Source: an uncultured Aquimarina sp.
GTDB lineage: Bacteria; Bacteroidota; Bacteroidia; Flavobacteriales; Flavobacteriaceae
Direction: 5' to 3'
Assembly: GCA_947489685.1 (NCBI GenBank)
Contig: CANLEM010000001.1
Coordinates: 248,001-312,000, forward strand
DNA length: 64,000 nucleotides
The notes under the pieces were generated by a model. That model was not told the DNA's origin. It ran no database searches and was given only the letters and a program-made list of their open reading frames with translations. Of the stretch, positions 25,771 through 34,868 are shown in pieces. Each line of letters opens with the position of its first letter. The first letter of the stretch is position 1. The translations under genes were made by a program, and so were the position numbers.

Positions 25771-28011
25771 ATGATTTATAAAAATTTCTCGAAATATGTT
25801 TTACGAGCTCCATTATTTTCCTTTTCCTTTTACAAAAAACTAACTCAGGATACTACCTTATCTGAAGAGGCATTGCAACAAGCTTGTGCAGATCCTAGTA
25901 TTAAAGAGGCGATTTTCTTGGCCTCCCCCTCTTTATATTTAGAATTCGAAAAATGGTTGCAAGGAGAAATCAAGGACAAAGATAAGTCCGAAAGAATGAT
26001 GTATTCGGTATTAAAATACCTGAGTCGTATGTCTTCGAGATGTACACCTTTTGGTCTTTTTGCCGGAACCGCAGTAGGAGAATTTTCTGAAGAAACACAA
26101 ATCGAACTACAGCACAAATCCAAAAATAAGAGACATACACGATTAGATATGAACTATCTGGTAGCTTTGTCTCAGGATATTGTCAAAAATGAAGAAATTA
26201 AGTCACAATTATTATTCTATCCCAATACCAGTATTTATGAAACGGGGCATCAATTACGTTATGTAGAATATAAATACGTTAACAGTAGAAGAATTCATCA
26301 TATTGTAGCAGTAGAGCATTCAGAATATCTGGAAAAAGTAATCGAAAAAGCAAAAAACGGAGCATTGCTCAAGGATTTGGGAGCACTATTGGTTGATGAT
26401 GACATTAGTATGGATGAAGCAATGGGTTTTATTCACGAATTGGTCGAAAGTCAATTACTTATTAGCGAGTTAGAACCTTCGGTTTCGGGGCCAGAGTTTT
26501 TGGATCAACTATTACCTGTTCTAAAACGCTTAAAAGGTGCAACAGAAATTATAGGTGAACTAGAAAAAACGCAACAACAATTAGAGCAGCTGGATAATGC
26601 AATTGGTAACGAAGCAAAACAGTATATCCAGCTTAGTGAGGCACTCAAAAGATTAGAGGTAGGATTCGAGCTTAAGTTCATGTTTCAGACCGATATGTTG
26701 TTGTCACCAAAATCAAACACATTAGATCAAAAATATCTACACCGAGTAAGAAAAGCGATTACGTTATTGAATAAAATGACGCTTCCGCCAAAAGAGACAT
26801 TACTGTCCAAATTTCAATCCGCATTATACGAGCGCTATGAAGACCGAGAGGTACCCTTATCCAAGGCTTTGGATGTCGAATTAGGAGTAGGATTTGTGCA
26901 AAATCAAGGCACAGGTGATGTAAGTAAGATTGTAGATGATTTGATATTACCGCAACGAGAAAACGGAATAGCGGTACGAGAAATGCAATGGTCACCTATA
27001 CATTCGATTCTTCAAAAGAAATTAAATGCATGCCTGCAGCAAAATGAAAGTACGATTGAACTTACCGACAAGGATTTTGAAAGTTTTGAGGCAAAATGGG
27101 ATGATCTTCCGGATACCATTTCCTCAATGACCGAAATTGTAACCATAGACGGTGAGGATAAAATTATAATGTCTAGTATAGGAGGTTCTAGTGCCGCTAA
27201 TCTGCTTGGACGCTTTTGTCATGGGGATCCAGAATTAAATGCCTATACACAAGAGATTATTGATGTCGAAACACAAGAAAATCCAGATAAAATTCTTGCC
27301 GAAATCGTGCATTTACCAGAATCCAGAGTAGGGAATATCTTAATGCGACCGGCTTTTAGAAAGTACGAAATCCCTTATCTGGCAAAGTCTATTTTGGACG
27401 AAAAGCAACAGCTTCCTCTAGATGATTTGATGATTTCGACCTCGCATACTGGCAAGGTTCTGTTACGATCAAAGAAATATAACAAAGAAGTAGTGCCACA
27501 TCTTACCAATGCGCATAATTATTCTGGTGATCCATTACCCATCTATCAATTCTTGGCAAATATGCAAACTCAAAAGCAACGATCAGGACTTGGATTTTAT
27601 TGGGGTCCTCTGGCCGATGAATATGCGTTTTTACCACGGGTAGAATATCAGGGAGTACTGCTAGCTACAGCTACCTGGAATATCATGGGTAAAGAAATAG
27701 AACATCTGCAAAAACTCAAAGATTCGGATAAACTACAAGAAGAGATGACCACCTTTGTCTCTGATAAAAAATTGCCGCAATACGTATTGCTTATTGATGG
27801 AGATAATGAGTTATTGATTAATCTCGCAAACATGGCTTCGGTTGGTATGCTATTACAAACGGTAAAAAAACGACCATCTTTTAAACTAAAAGAGTTTTTA
27901 CATAACCAAGAAAGCATTGTAAAGGAAGGAAATGAGTCATATACCAATCAAGTCGTACTTTCTTTTTATAACGAACACAAATTAAAAAATACAAATACAA
28001 CTCATGGCTAA
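25771..28011 (+). CDS. Lantibiotic dehydratase, glutamylation subunit (split LanB N-part)
   Basis: The 746-residue protein carries the Lant_dehydr_N domain, with the signature SSRCTPFGLFAGTAVG at about 88-103 and the later TRLDMNYLVAL. In class I lanthipeptide synthesis this domain transfers glutamate from glutamyl-tRNA to Ser/Thr of the precursor. The elimination domain is absent here and is encoded by the next gene, which overlaps by eight bases. Split LanB enzymes of this kind are known in Bacteroidota (for example the pinensin system). Cytosolic; acts with the two LanC proteins. Confidence 0.93.
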   Translation: MIYKNFSKYVLRAPLFSFSFYKKLTQDTTLSEEALQQACADPSIKEAIFLASPSLYLEFEKWLQGEIKDKDKSERMMYSVLKYLSRMSSRCTPFGLFAGTAVGEFSEETQIELQHKSKNKRHTRLDMNYLVALSQDIVKNEEIKSQLLFYPNTSIYETGHQLRYVEYKYVNSRRIHHIVAVEHSEYLEKVIEKAKNGALLKDLGALLVDDDISMDEAMGFIHELVESQLLISELEPSVSGPEFLDQLLPVLKRLKGATEIIGELEKTQQQLEQLDNAIGNEAKQYIQLSEALKRLEVGFELKFMFQTDMLLSPKSNTLDQKYLHRVRKAITLLNKMTLPPKETLLSKFQSALYERYEDREVPLSKALDVELGVGFVQNQGTGDVSKIVDDLILPQRENGIAVREMQWSPIHSILQKKLNACLQQNESTIELTDKDFESFEAKWDDLPDTISSMTEIVTIDGEDKIIMSSIGGSSAANLLGRFCHGDPELNAYTQEIIDVETQENPDKILAEIVHLPESRVGNILMRPAFRKYEIPYLAKSILDEKQQLPLDDLMISTSHTGKVLLRSKKYNKEVVPHLTNAHNYSGDPLPIYQFLANMQTQKQRSGLGFYWGPLADEYAFLPRVEYQGVLLATATWNIMGKEIEHLQKLKDSDKLQEEMTTFVSDKKLPQYVLLIDGDNELLINLANMASVGMLLQTVKKRPSFKLKEFLHNQESIVKEGNESYTNQVVLSFYNEHKLKNTNTTHG

Positions 28012-28900
28012 TACACAAAGATCTTTTATTATTGGTGGTCAATGGCTGTATTATAAAATATATACAGGGCCTAAAACTTCTGATTTAGTGCTTACCGATG
28101 TAGTTAAACCTGTGGTTGATACACTATTAGCCAATAAGGTGATCGATAAATGGTTTTTTATACGTTATAACGATCCCAAACATCATATCAGAGTTCGTTT
28201 TCATTACACAGATCCAAAAAATGTTGGCGATATTATTAATGCATTACATGGGCCATTAGAGCATTATACTAAGCAGGATCTTATCTGGAGAATACAGATA
28301 GATACCTATCAAAGAGAATTAGAGCGATATGGTAATGAAACTATGGAGCAATCCGAAACCTTGTTTTTTTATGATAGTAAGATGATCGTTGACTTTTTGG
28401 ATATGATCGATGAAGACGAAGGTGAAGAATTAAGGTGGTTGTTGAGTATACGGGCAATGGATACTTTGCTGAATGATTTTGGATATGACGAAGACCAAAA
28501 ACTTGCATTGATGGAACGCTTAAAAACGGGCTTTGGACAGGAGTTTGGAATGAATAAGTTTCTTAAAAAGCAGATGGATAAGAAATTTAGAGAAGAACAC
28601 GATAAGATTAAAGAATTTATGGTGTTTACCAGAGAAAATAACCCGGATTATGCACCAATTATTGATGTGCTAGAAGCCAAAAGCCAACATAGCAAAGCTA
28701 TGATCGAGAATATACGATCTCTTGTAGATCAGCCAAGGCTAGATAATATGATGGGTAGTTATATCCATATGCTTATGAACAGGTTGTTTAGATCCAAAAA
28801 TCGTTTGCATGAGATGGTATTGTATGACCTATTGTTTAGAACCTATAAAGTAGCTTGGGGGATTAGAAAGTTTAAGAATAAGAATAAAGAGAAAGTATAA
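28004..28900 (+). CDS. Lanthipeptide dehydratase, elimination subunit (split LanB C-part)
   Basis: The 298-residue protein matches the SpaB_C/thiopeptide-type bacteriocin biosynthesis domain: it opens QWLYYKIYTG, has KWFFIRYNDPKHHIRVRFHY, and ends with helices. In class I systems this domain removes glutamate to give dehydroalanine or dehydrobutyrine. Its start overlaps the N-subunit gene by eight bases, giving coupled translation and a 1:1 complex. It is the last gene of the RiPP locus; palindromic repeats follow. Confidence 0.92.
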   Translation: MANTQRSFIIGGQWLYYKIYTGPKTSDLVLTDVVKPVVDTLLANKVIDKWFFIRYNDPKHHIRVRFHYTDPKNVGDIINALHGPLEHYTKQDLIWRIQIDTYQRELERYGNETMEQSETLFFYDSKMIVDFLDMIDEDEGEELRWLLSIRAMDTLLNDFGYDEDQKLALMERLKTGFGQEFGMNKFLKKQMDKKFREEHDKIKEFMVFTRENNPDYAPIIDVLEAKSQHSKAMIENIRSLVDQPRLDNMMGSYIHMLMNRLFRSKNRLHEMVLYDLLFRTYKVAWGIRKFKNKNKEKV

Positions 28901-28907
28901 CCTCTTT

Positions 28908-29083
28908 GGACAATCCTTCGACAGACCGGTACTGGGCTCGACGTAGTGCAGGGAGACATGCGTTTTTCGATATTTTGTCTACCCTTCGACAGGCTCAGGG
29001 AGACAATTGCATACGATGTCACTCTGCGCTTGTTCTTATTGTCACTCTGAGCCTGTCGAAGAGTGATTATTCCGAAGAGTGAT
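28908..29083. repeat. Dispersed palindromic repeat, copy 2
   Basis: A 15-bp perfect inverted repeat, CTTCGACAGGCTCAG (28984-28998) with CTGAGCCTGTCGAAG (29047-29061), extends inward through GACAAT/ATTGTC. A degenerate partner lies at its left (CTTCGACAGACCGG). The right end runs into the 3' end of the GIY-YIG gene. Confidence 0.82.
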
Positions 29084-29378
29084 CGCCAAACTGTGTATAA
29101 TTCTTAGAATACAAAACCAATTTATCCCAATTTTCTTCAATTAAGGCTATTTTTTTGCGCCTACTCCATCCTTTTATTTGCTTTTCTATTCGTATGGCTT
29201 CATTTGGATTAGTATATGCCTCAAACCATTGCAATGCCACTGGGCGTTTGTTTGATGTATAACTACTCGGGTTTTTATTAGAGTTGTGTTCTTCGAGTCT
29301 TCTTTGTAAATCATTGGTTATACCTGTATAAAAAGAACCATCGCTGCATTTCACAATATAAGTGTAATAATATTTCAT
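29067..29378 (-). CDS. GIY-YIG nuclease family protein
   Basis: The 103-residue protein shows YYTYIVKCSDGSFYTGITNDLQRRLEEHN, the GIY-YIG core with catalytic Tyr, Arg, and a later E in NEAIRIEKQIKGWSR. Small single-domain members (URI type) are widespread; cellular role is unclear. The gene is sandwiched between two palindromic repeats (copies 2 and 3), and its last codons (GDHSSE) lie within repeat-derived sequence. It may therefore be part of a small mobile or repeat-linked unit. Confidence 0.88.
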   Translation of the reverse strand: MKYYYTYIVKCSDGSFYTGITNDLQRRLEEHNSNKNPSSYTSNKRPVALQWFEAYTNPNEAIRIEKQIKGWSRRKKIALIEENWDKLVLYSKNYTQFGDHSSE

Positions 29379-29393
29379 AGTTTAATTTATGTT

Positions 29394-29483
29394 ATGTCCC
29401 CCTTCGACAGGCTCAGGGTGACCATTGTGCTCGATGTCACTTTAAGCTCGTCACTATTGTCACTCTGAGCCTGTCGAAGAGTG
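29394..29483. repeat. Dispersed palindromic repeat, copy 3
   Basis: CTTCGACAGGCTCAG (29402-29416) is inverted at 29465-29479. The right arm forms the last codons and the stop of the TPR-CHAT gene. It lies 24 bases upstream of the GIY-YIG start. Confidence 0.82.
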
Positions 29484-32400
29484 ATATCTAAGACGATACC
29501 AAAACCCAAAACTTATCAATAGGATCAATATACCAATCCCCAAAACCCAATACCATATGGTAGTATGCTCAAAGGGTATGGGGGCAGGGTCGCCTACCAA
29601 ATAAAAACCACCCCAATAAAAAGGTTGTGTTCGGTTTATATTGGCTGTTTGCAAATACTGCAACTTAGCTTGTTGCAAGGCATTGGCCTTGTTCATCCCT
29701 TTTTTGAGATGGGTATAAAAGTATTTCATAAGCAACGGAGTAGTTTGATCAGATACATCCCAACTGCTTAATAATAAACTCTTGGTACCGGCGTACTGAA
29801 ACGCACTACCCAAACTCATGATACCCTCTCCGGTAGCGATTGTGCCACTACCCGTATTGCATGCGCTAAGTACGGTAAGTTCTGCCGGGATATCCAGAGC
29901 AAACAGCTCATGGCTATACAACAAGTTATCCTCGATAGTATCTTTATTTTTGGTAAAAAACAAACGAGAATTCTCTGGTCGTTCATGATCTACCTCACCA
30001 TGTAATGCCAGGTGTAAAATGTTATATTGATTGGCATTTTTCTTAAAATTAGCCTCGATGGCATTGGCGCCATAAAAATATGCTCCGTCTATAATATCGG
30101 CTATGGCTTTGATCTCTTTACGTGTGCCGGGTAAATCATCATCGGTACCTCTTAGTGCAGCCATACTCATCGTATTAGCTTGCGTACTTAATGTACTATC
30201 TGAAAAAGAAAATGCCAAACACTCTTGTTTCTTAGTATCGATAGGATCTTTATATGGATTTGCAAATAATACATTGGCAGCGTTTGCATAAGAGATCACG
30301 TAATCTCGCAGCAAATACGAAAAATCTGCTGGATTGTTGGATGCATCATTTTGTGTAAGCAATAACTCAAAATTAAGATGCCATAACGGCCCATCGGGTA
30401 CAATGATAAGTGTATTACCTGTAAGTTGGTCTTTTAATGGTAATAATAATTGTTGATACAATTGATGGGCAGTTGTTTTATAGGTCTTTGTGTTTTTGGC
30501 AATAATACTGGTACGCAAAGTCTCAACTTGATCGGTTAAGTTTGGGGTGGCTAATTCTTGAACCGCAATATGGTTTTTTGAAACCATAAACGCATAGGTA
30601 ATACTATCTGAGGTAAAAAACTCAAGTAGCGTAGTACGGTCTTTTAATTTTGCCTGGATATCAATCGCCGAGATGATAGTGTTTGCATGTTTAAGTTGGT
30701 AATATTTGGGGTACTCTTTTTCTAATACGGTGATTAATGAATCTTGCTTACGGTTTGTATCAAACAATCGACTCTCGTATTCCCTAATTTTTGCAGTATC
30801 AATAGCGGTTTTTGATTGCTGTTTGGTAATGGCAGATAGATAAAATGCTCGATTGGTACGTAATTCTTTTTCTAGAGCGAGTAGGTTGGTGGGTAAGCCA
30901 GTAAAGTTTTTGGCATTGGCATCGCGTAACAGTTCTTTTAGGGTATTGGCTTTACTTTTCTCGGCATATACAAAAGCCTGGGCCAATGATTCTTGATCTT
31001 TTTGTAACAATTGGGCAGCTATTGCTCCTTGATATACTTCTTTTGCTTTTTGTGCAAAAGTAACTTTGTCTTGATAATTGGTTAGGGTTTGCCGGATGGT
31101 ACCGATTAACGCATCTGCTTTTTGATATGTACTAATAGCATTATCCAAGTGTTTTATATCCTGATGTTTTTGATATAGTTGCGTATAGGTTTTGGCTGCA
31201 CCTTCTAGAGAAGTAAGGGCAATATTTGGGTCAAAAAATTCATTACTTTTTTCTTTGGTATTATGAGTAATGGCTTGATTGTAATAGAATAATGCTTTTT
31301 TGTAGTCTTGTTGTCTGAAATAAGCAAATGCAATATTGTTTTCAGATTTTGAAATAAACTTATTTTTATTGTTGTATAGTTTGACCTGAATTTTTAATGC
31401 TTTTTCGAAATAAGAAATAGCTTCATAATAGAGCCCCATTTTCAACTTTAAAACTCCTATTTTATTTAGAGTATACGCAACATCGCGATGAGTATTGTTA
31501 AAATGCGTAGTATAAATTTTTAATGCCTTTTGATAATATTCCAGCGCAGGATCATTTTTTTCTTGGACCATTTCTAGATCTCCAAAATTATTCAAAACCA
31601 AAGCAGTTTTAGGATGGTTTTTACCTACACTATTAGAAGAAACCATTAACGCCATATTGTAGAGAGGCAAAGCTAAATCATATTTTCCTCTATCTTTATA
31701 TACATTTGCAAGATTGATATAAGTAGTTGCAACTTGATAATTATCTTTCCCAATTCTTGAAATGGAAAAATCCATAGATTTTTTGAAATACTCCGAGGCA
31801 CTTTCCAACAAACCTTTAGCTTTATAGGCTGCGCCAATACCATTGTAAATTTTTCCAATATTTGGATGATTTTTTTTGTATTTCAGATATATATCAAGAG
31901 ACATTAATCGATAGTTAAGATCATAGTCATGAAACCCGATTTCTCCATAGAGCCTTCCTAGACTATAGTATGTGTTAGCGATATGAGTACTTTCTTTACC
32001 GAATAGCTTAACATACAACTCTAATGCCTTAATGTAATACTCTTTTGAAATCTTATATTTCCCTATGTTTTTATAGAAATTTCCAATTGAATAATAATTA
32101 TGAGCAATATTTTCTTGATTTTCCGAATTTGATTTAATTTTTATTTCTAAAGATTTATTTAAATGAAACTCTGCTTTTTCATTGTCCGATAAATAAGAAT
32201 AAGTTTCCCCTAAACTAAAATGCGCAAACGCAGTCCTTATATGATCCTGACCATATTTTTTGACATAATTCTCTAATTGTTTCCTATAGTTTATGATGGC
32301 TTCTTTATATTTCCCTTGCCTTCTATAAACCATGCCTATTCTACCATAGGAGGAACCAGTGATATAATGATCGTTTCCAAGAACTTGAATTCGAGTATTT

Positions 32401-32957
32401 AAAGATTTTTGATAATATTTTAGTGCTTTATCTATAAATCCTTGTCTATGATATAAGACTCCTATCTTATCATACGATAAAGCAATTTCTTTATGATTTT
32501 TGGAGAAAATTTTATATCTAACATTTAAGGCTTTATTGAAATATTTAGATGCAGTTTTATAATCACGAACACTTTGCTCATAATAATGGCCTATATTATC
32601 ATAAGCATGGGCTTTCTCTCTATTGTTTTTTTGCAAATGAAATTCGCATATTTCCAACGCTTTTTTTGCTTTTTTTAGAGATTCCTCAAAATTAGAATTC
32701 AACTTTTCTATATAAGATATTTCATTAAGACAACGCGCTGTTTTTTCCCAAACTTTAACTTTTAGATATAGACTTTTAGATTTTTCTAAGAATCTAATAG
32801 ATTCTTTATTTTTTCCTTCTTTTAATAAAGTTTCCGCTTTAGTATAATATTTCGAAGCTAAGATTGTATCAATCTTGGTTTGTGCAGCAATATTATTTAA
32901 AAAAGCAATTGTAATAACAAAGAAAAATGAAAAGAGGTGTTTTGTAAATAATTTCAT
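29460..32957 (-). CDS. TPR-CHAT domain membrane protein
   Basis: The 1165-residue protein has a signal peptide, about twelve tetratricopeptide units of roughly 40 residues (about 30-620), a coiled or helical linker, and a C-terminal CHAT domain with the caspase-type dyad H986 (LALHGEVD) and C1033 (VLSACNTGSG). A membrane segment follows at about 1138-1158. CHAT domains are clan CD cysteine peptidases related to caspases and separase. The topology places the CHAT and TPRs outside the cytoplasm with a short tail inside. It diverges from a sigma factor/TPR gene pair at 33295-34619, a grouping that suggests a common regulatory or stress unit. Its last nine or so residues and stop come from a palindromic repeat. 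Confidence 0.88.
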   Translation of the reverse strand: MKLFTKHLFSFFFVITIAFLNNIAAQTKIDTILASKYYTKAETLLKEGKNKESIRFLEKSKSLYLKVKVWEKTARCLNEISYIEKLNSNFEESLKKAKKALEICEFHLQKNNREKAHAYDNIGHYYEQSVRDYKTASKYFNKALNVRYKIFSKNHKEIALSYDKIGVLYHRQGFIDKALKYYQKSLNTRIQVLGNDHYITGSSYGRIGMVYRRQGKYKEAIINYRKQLENYVKKYGQDHIRTAFAHFSLGETYSYLSDNEKAEFHLNKSLEIKIKSNSENQENIAHNYYSIGNFYKNIGKYKISKEYYIKALELYVKLFGKESTHIANTYYSLGRLYGEIGFHDYDLNYRLMSLDIYLKYKKNHPNIGKIYNGIGAAYKAKGLLESASEYFKKSMDFSISRIGKDNYQVATTYINLANVYKDRGKYDLALPLYNMALMVSSNSVGKNHPKTALVLNNFGDLEMVQEKNDPALEYYQKALKIYTTHFNNTHRDVAYTLNKIGVLKLKMGLYYEAISYFEKALKIQVKLYNNKNKFISKSENNIAFAYFRQQDYKKALFYYNQAITHNTKEKSNEFFDPNIALTSLEGAAKTYTQLYQKHQDIKHLDNAISTYQKADALIGTIRQTLTNYQDKVTFAQKAKEVYQGAIAAQLLQKDQESLAQAFVYAEKSKANTLKELLRDANAKNFTGLPTNLLALEKELRTNRAFYLSAITKQQSKTAIDTAKIREYESRLFDTNRKQDSLITVLEKEYPKYYQLKHANTIISAIDIQAKLKDRTTLLEFFTSDSITYAFMVSKNHIAVQELATPNLTDQVETLRTSIIAKNTKTYKTTAHQLYQQLLLPLKDQLTGNTLIIVPDGPLWHLNFELLLTQNDASNNPADFSYLLRDYVISYANAANVLFANPYKDPIDTKKQECLAFSFSDSTLSTQANTMSMAALRGTDDDLPGTRKEIKAIADIIDGAYFYGANAIEANFKKNANQYNILHLALHGEVDHERPENSRLFFTKNKDTIEDNLLYSHELFALDIPAELTVLSACNTGSGTIATGEGIMSLGSAFQYAGTKSLLLSSWDVSDQTTPLLMKYFYTHLKKGMNKANALQQAKLQYLQTANINRTQPFYWGGFYLVGDPAPIPFEHTTIWYWVLGIGILILLISFGFWYRLRYHSSTGSE

Positions 32958-32979
32958 AGATTGATTAATAAAGATTATG

Positions 32980-32987
32980 CAAAATTA
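32980..32987 (-). promoter_or_regulatory. -7 element of the TPR-CHAT gene
   Basis: On the minus strand this reads TAATTTTG, an exact TAnnTTTG match 22 bases before the ATG. A -33 TTG at good spacing is not clear. Confidence 0.5.
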
Positions 32988-33040
32988 TATTTATCGCTTT
33001 TGTATTAATAGCAAAGTAACTAAAAATGTTACGTTTTGTC

Positions 33041-33152
33041 CTCCTTCGACAGGCCTGTTCTGAGCTTGACGAAGTACTCAGGGTGACAATTGCATACGAT
33101 GTCACTCTGAGCTTGTCACTATTGTCACTCTGAGCTTGTCGAAGAGTGATTG
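33041..33152. repeat. Dispersed palindromic repeat, copy 4
   Basis: CCTTCGACAGGCC and GAGCTTGACGAAGTACTCAG open the copy; TGTCACTCTGAGCTTGTC is repeated and closed by CTTGTCGAAGAGTGAT. The block sits in the 337-base gap between the divergent CHAT and sigma-factor genes, between the minus promoter at 32980 and the plus gene start. Confidence 0.8.
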
Positions 33153-33294
33153 TGTCTGGGAATAATAACTGCTATAAAGTGTTTCATCATCTTTTTTAAC
33201 CAAAATAAGGTTGGTTTTATCAACTATCTTCAAAAAAAATCTAATAAAATAGTATCTTACCCGGTAACAATTTGTTGTTCCAGAACATTAATCA

Positions 33295-33873
33295 ATGAGC
33301 AAGACCGAAGAACGCGAAATCTTAGAAGGTATTAAATCCGGTGATGAGGTGGTGATAAAAGCTTTTTATCAAAAAAACTTGGGATATATACGTGGTTATA
33401 TTTTGCAAAATTCGGGTAACGAGGCCGATGTAGAAGATGTATTTCAGGATGCACTGGTGTTGATCTATCAAAAGTTAACAGCCAACTCTCTAGAGGTAAC
33501 CGCTTCTATACATACATATTTTTATGCGGTGTGTAAAAATATGTGGCGTAATCGATTACGAAAAAACAATAAAATGATAACCAAAGAGATCGTACCCGAA
33601 CATGAAGATGCATGGCAAGAAGATCGTATAGAAGATTTTGAACAACAAGATCGAGAGCATGTATATCGCAAACATTTTGTGCGATTAAACGATACTTGCA
33701 AGAAGGTACTAGGGCTTGTTTTTGAAGGTAAAAACATGAAAGAAATATCCTCTATTACAGGGTATTCTGAAGGATATACCCGAAAGAAAAAATTTGAATG
33801 TAAAAAATCTTTAATCGAGATGATCGAGAAAGATCCAATATATCAGGAGTTAAAAACAAACTCCGAAAACTAA
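33295..33873 (+). CDS. RNA polymerase sigma factor, ECF-like
   Basis: The 192-residue protein has region 2 (GYIRGYILQNSGNEADVEDVFQDALVLIYQKL) and a region-4 HTH (MKEISSITGYSEGYTRKKKFECKK), the layout of ECF sigma-70 factors. It ends nine bases before a TPR membrane protein that may restrain it, and diverges from the TPR-CHAT gene. The trio looks like a signalling unit in which the sigma factor controls one or both neighbours; that is inference from context. Confidence 0.88.
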   Translation: MSKTEEREILEGIKSGDEVVIKAFYQKNLGYIRGYILQNSGNEADVEDVFQDALVLIYQKLTANSLEVTASIHTYFYAVCKNMWRNRLRKNNKMITKEIVPEHEDAWQEDRIEDFEQQDREHVYRKHFVRLNDTCKKVLGLVFEGKNMKEISSITGYSEGYTRKKKFECKKSLIEMIEKDPIYQELKTNSEN

Positions 33874-33881
33874 TTGGCATT

Positions 33882-34619
33882 ATGGAAAGAACTCAGGAAA
33901 TATTTGAGAAAATAGAGGCGTATATCAATAATACGCTATCCCAAGAGGAGCGTTCGGTTTTTGAAAAAGAAATGGAACAAAACCCTGAGCTGCAAACCGA
34001 AGTGGATAAGCATAAAAAGCTTCATGAAGTGCTTAGCGATACAGATACATTGGCTTTTAAAGAAAAGTTAGTAAAGATTAGTGACGAGATCAAAGCCGAA
34101 GGAACAAGTTCGCGATCCTGGTTTTTACAACATTGGAAAATGGCAGCGACTATAGCGGTGATTTTAGGGATAGGATCTATACTATGGTTTAATGCAAATC
34201 GTACACATCAAAATCAAGAGTTATACGCCGCGTATTATGAACCTTTTCCGATAGAGGATACTACTAGAGGAGAATCAACTAATGATTTTGCGGATGCGTT
34301 GATTCATTATGCTCAAGGAGAATATGATCGGGTGATAAGTACTTTAGAGGAGTTGGTACATGTTCCTGATCAAGAACAACTCAGTCTATATCTAGGAAAT
34401 AGTTATATGAATACCGGAGAAGAGCAAAAAGCAATAGATATCTTTAAAAATATAGATAGTAGTAGTAAATATCACGAAAATGCCCAATGGTATCTTGCGC
34501 TTACTTATCTTAAAATAGGAAATACCAAAAAACTAAAACCATTGCTTACCACTATTATCAACTATAACGGAGTATATAAAGAGAATGCCACACATCTACA
34601 AAAGGCATTAAAGAAATAA
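33882..34619 (+). CDS. TPR membrane protein, possible anti-sigma factor
   Basis: The 245-residue protein has an acidic helical N-terminus (about 1-65, AYINNTLSQEERSVFEKEM) of the sort seen in anti-sigma factors but without the zinc-finger HxxxCxxC. A membrane segment follows at about 88-107 (MAATIAVILGIGSILWF), then a TPR-like periplasmic part (about 130-245). Placed just after a sigma factor, it may bind it through the cytoplasmic N-terminus. Known anti-sigma families are not clearly matched, so the role is tentative. Confidence 0.8.
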   Translation: MERTQEIFEKIEAYINNTLSQEERSVFEKEMEQNPELQTEVDKHKKLHEVLSDTDTLAFKEKLVKISDEIKAEGTSSRSWFLQHWKMAATIAVILGIGSILWFNANRTHQNQELYAAYYEPFPIEDTTRGESTNDFADALIHYAQGEYDRVISTLEELVHVPDQEQLSLYLGNSYMNTGEEQKAIDIFKNIDSSSKYHENAQWYLALTYLKIGNTKKLKPLLTTIINYNGVYKENATHLQKALKK

Positions 34620-34625
34620 GGTTGT

Positions 34626-34741
34626 TATCTTGAGTACTTCGTTTAGCTCAGTACAGGCAGCCCTCTCGAAGTCGTCTTGAGCACTTCGTCTAGCTCAGTA
34701 AAGGCCTGTCGAAGTCATCTTGAGCTTGTCGAAAGATGCCT
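34626..34741. repeat. Dispersed palindromic repeat, copy 5 (array of three half-units)
   Basis: ATCTTGAGTACTTCG, CGTCTTGAGCACTTCG and CATCTTGAGCTTGTCG follow one another with AGCTCAGTA(C/A)AGG between them. Same family as copies 1-4. It fills most of the gap after the TPR gene. Confidence 0.8.
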
Positions 34742-34805
34742 TCGATACAATTTTTTTGAAAAAAATGCCACTTTTAGGGTAACAAATGATCATGCTCAGA
34801 CATAA

Positions 34806-34856
34806 ACTTAAGACCCCCACAAATAAATATTGGTGTAAAATAATTCAGTCTTAAGT
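34806..34856. promoter_or_regulatory. Paired CTTAAG inverted repeat upstream of the HTH gene
   Basis: ACTTAAGAC (34806-34814) and GTCTTAAGT (34848-34856) are perfect inverted copies, centres 42 bases apart (four helical turns), 12 bases before the ATG. This is a candidate autoregulatory operator. Confidence 0.5.
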
Positions 34857-34868
34857 AAAGGGAAAACT

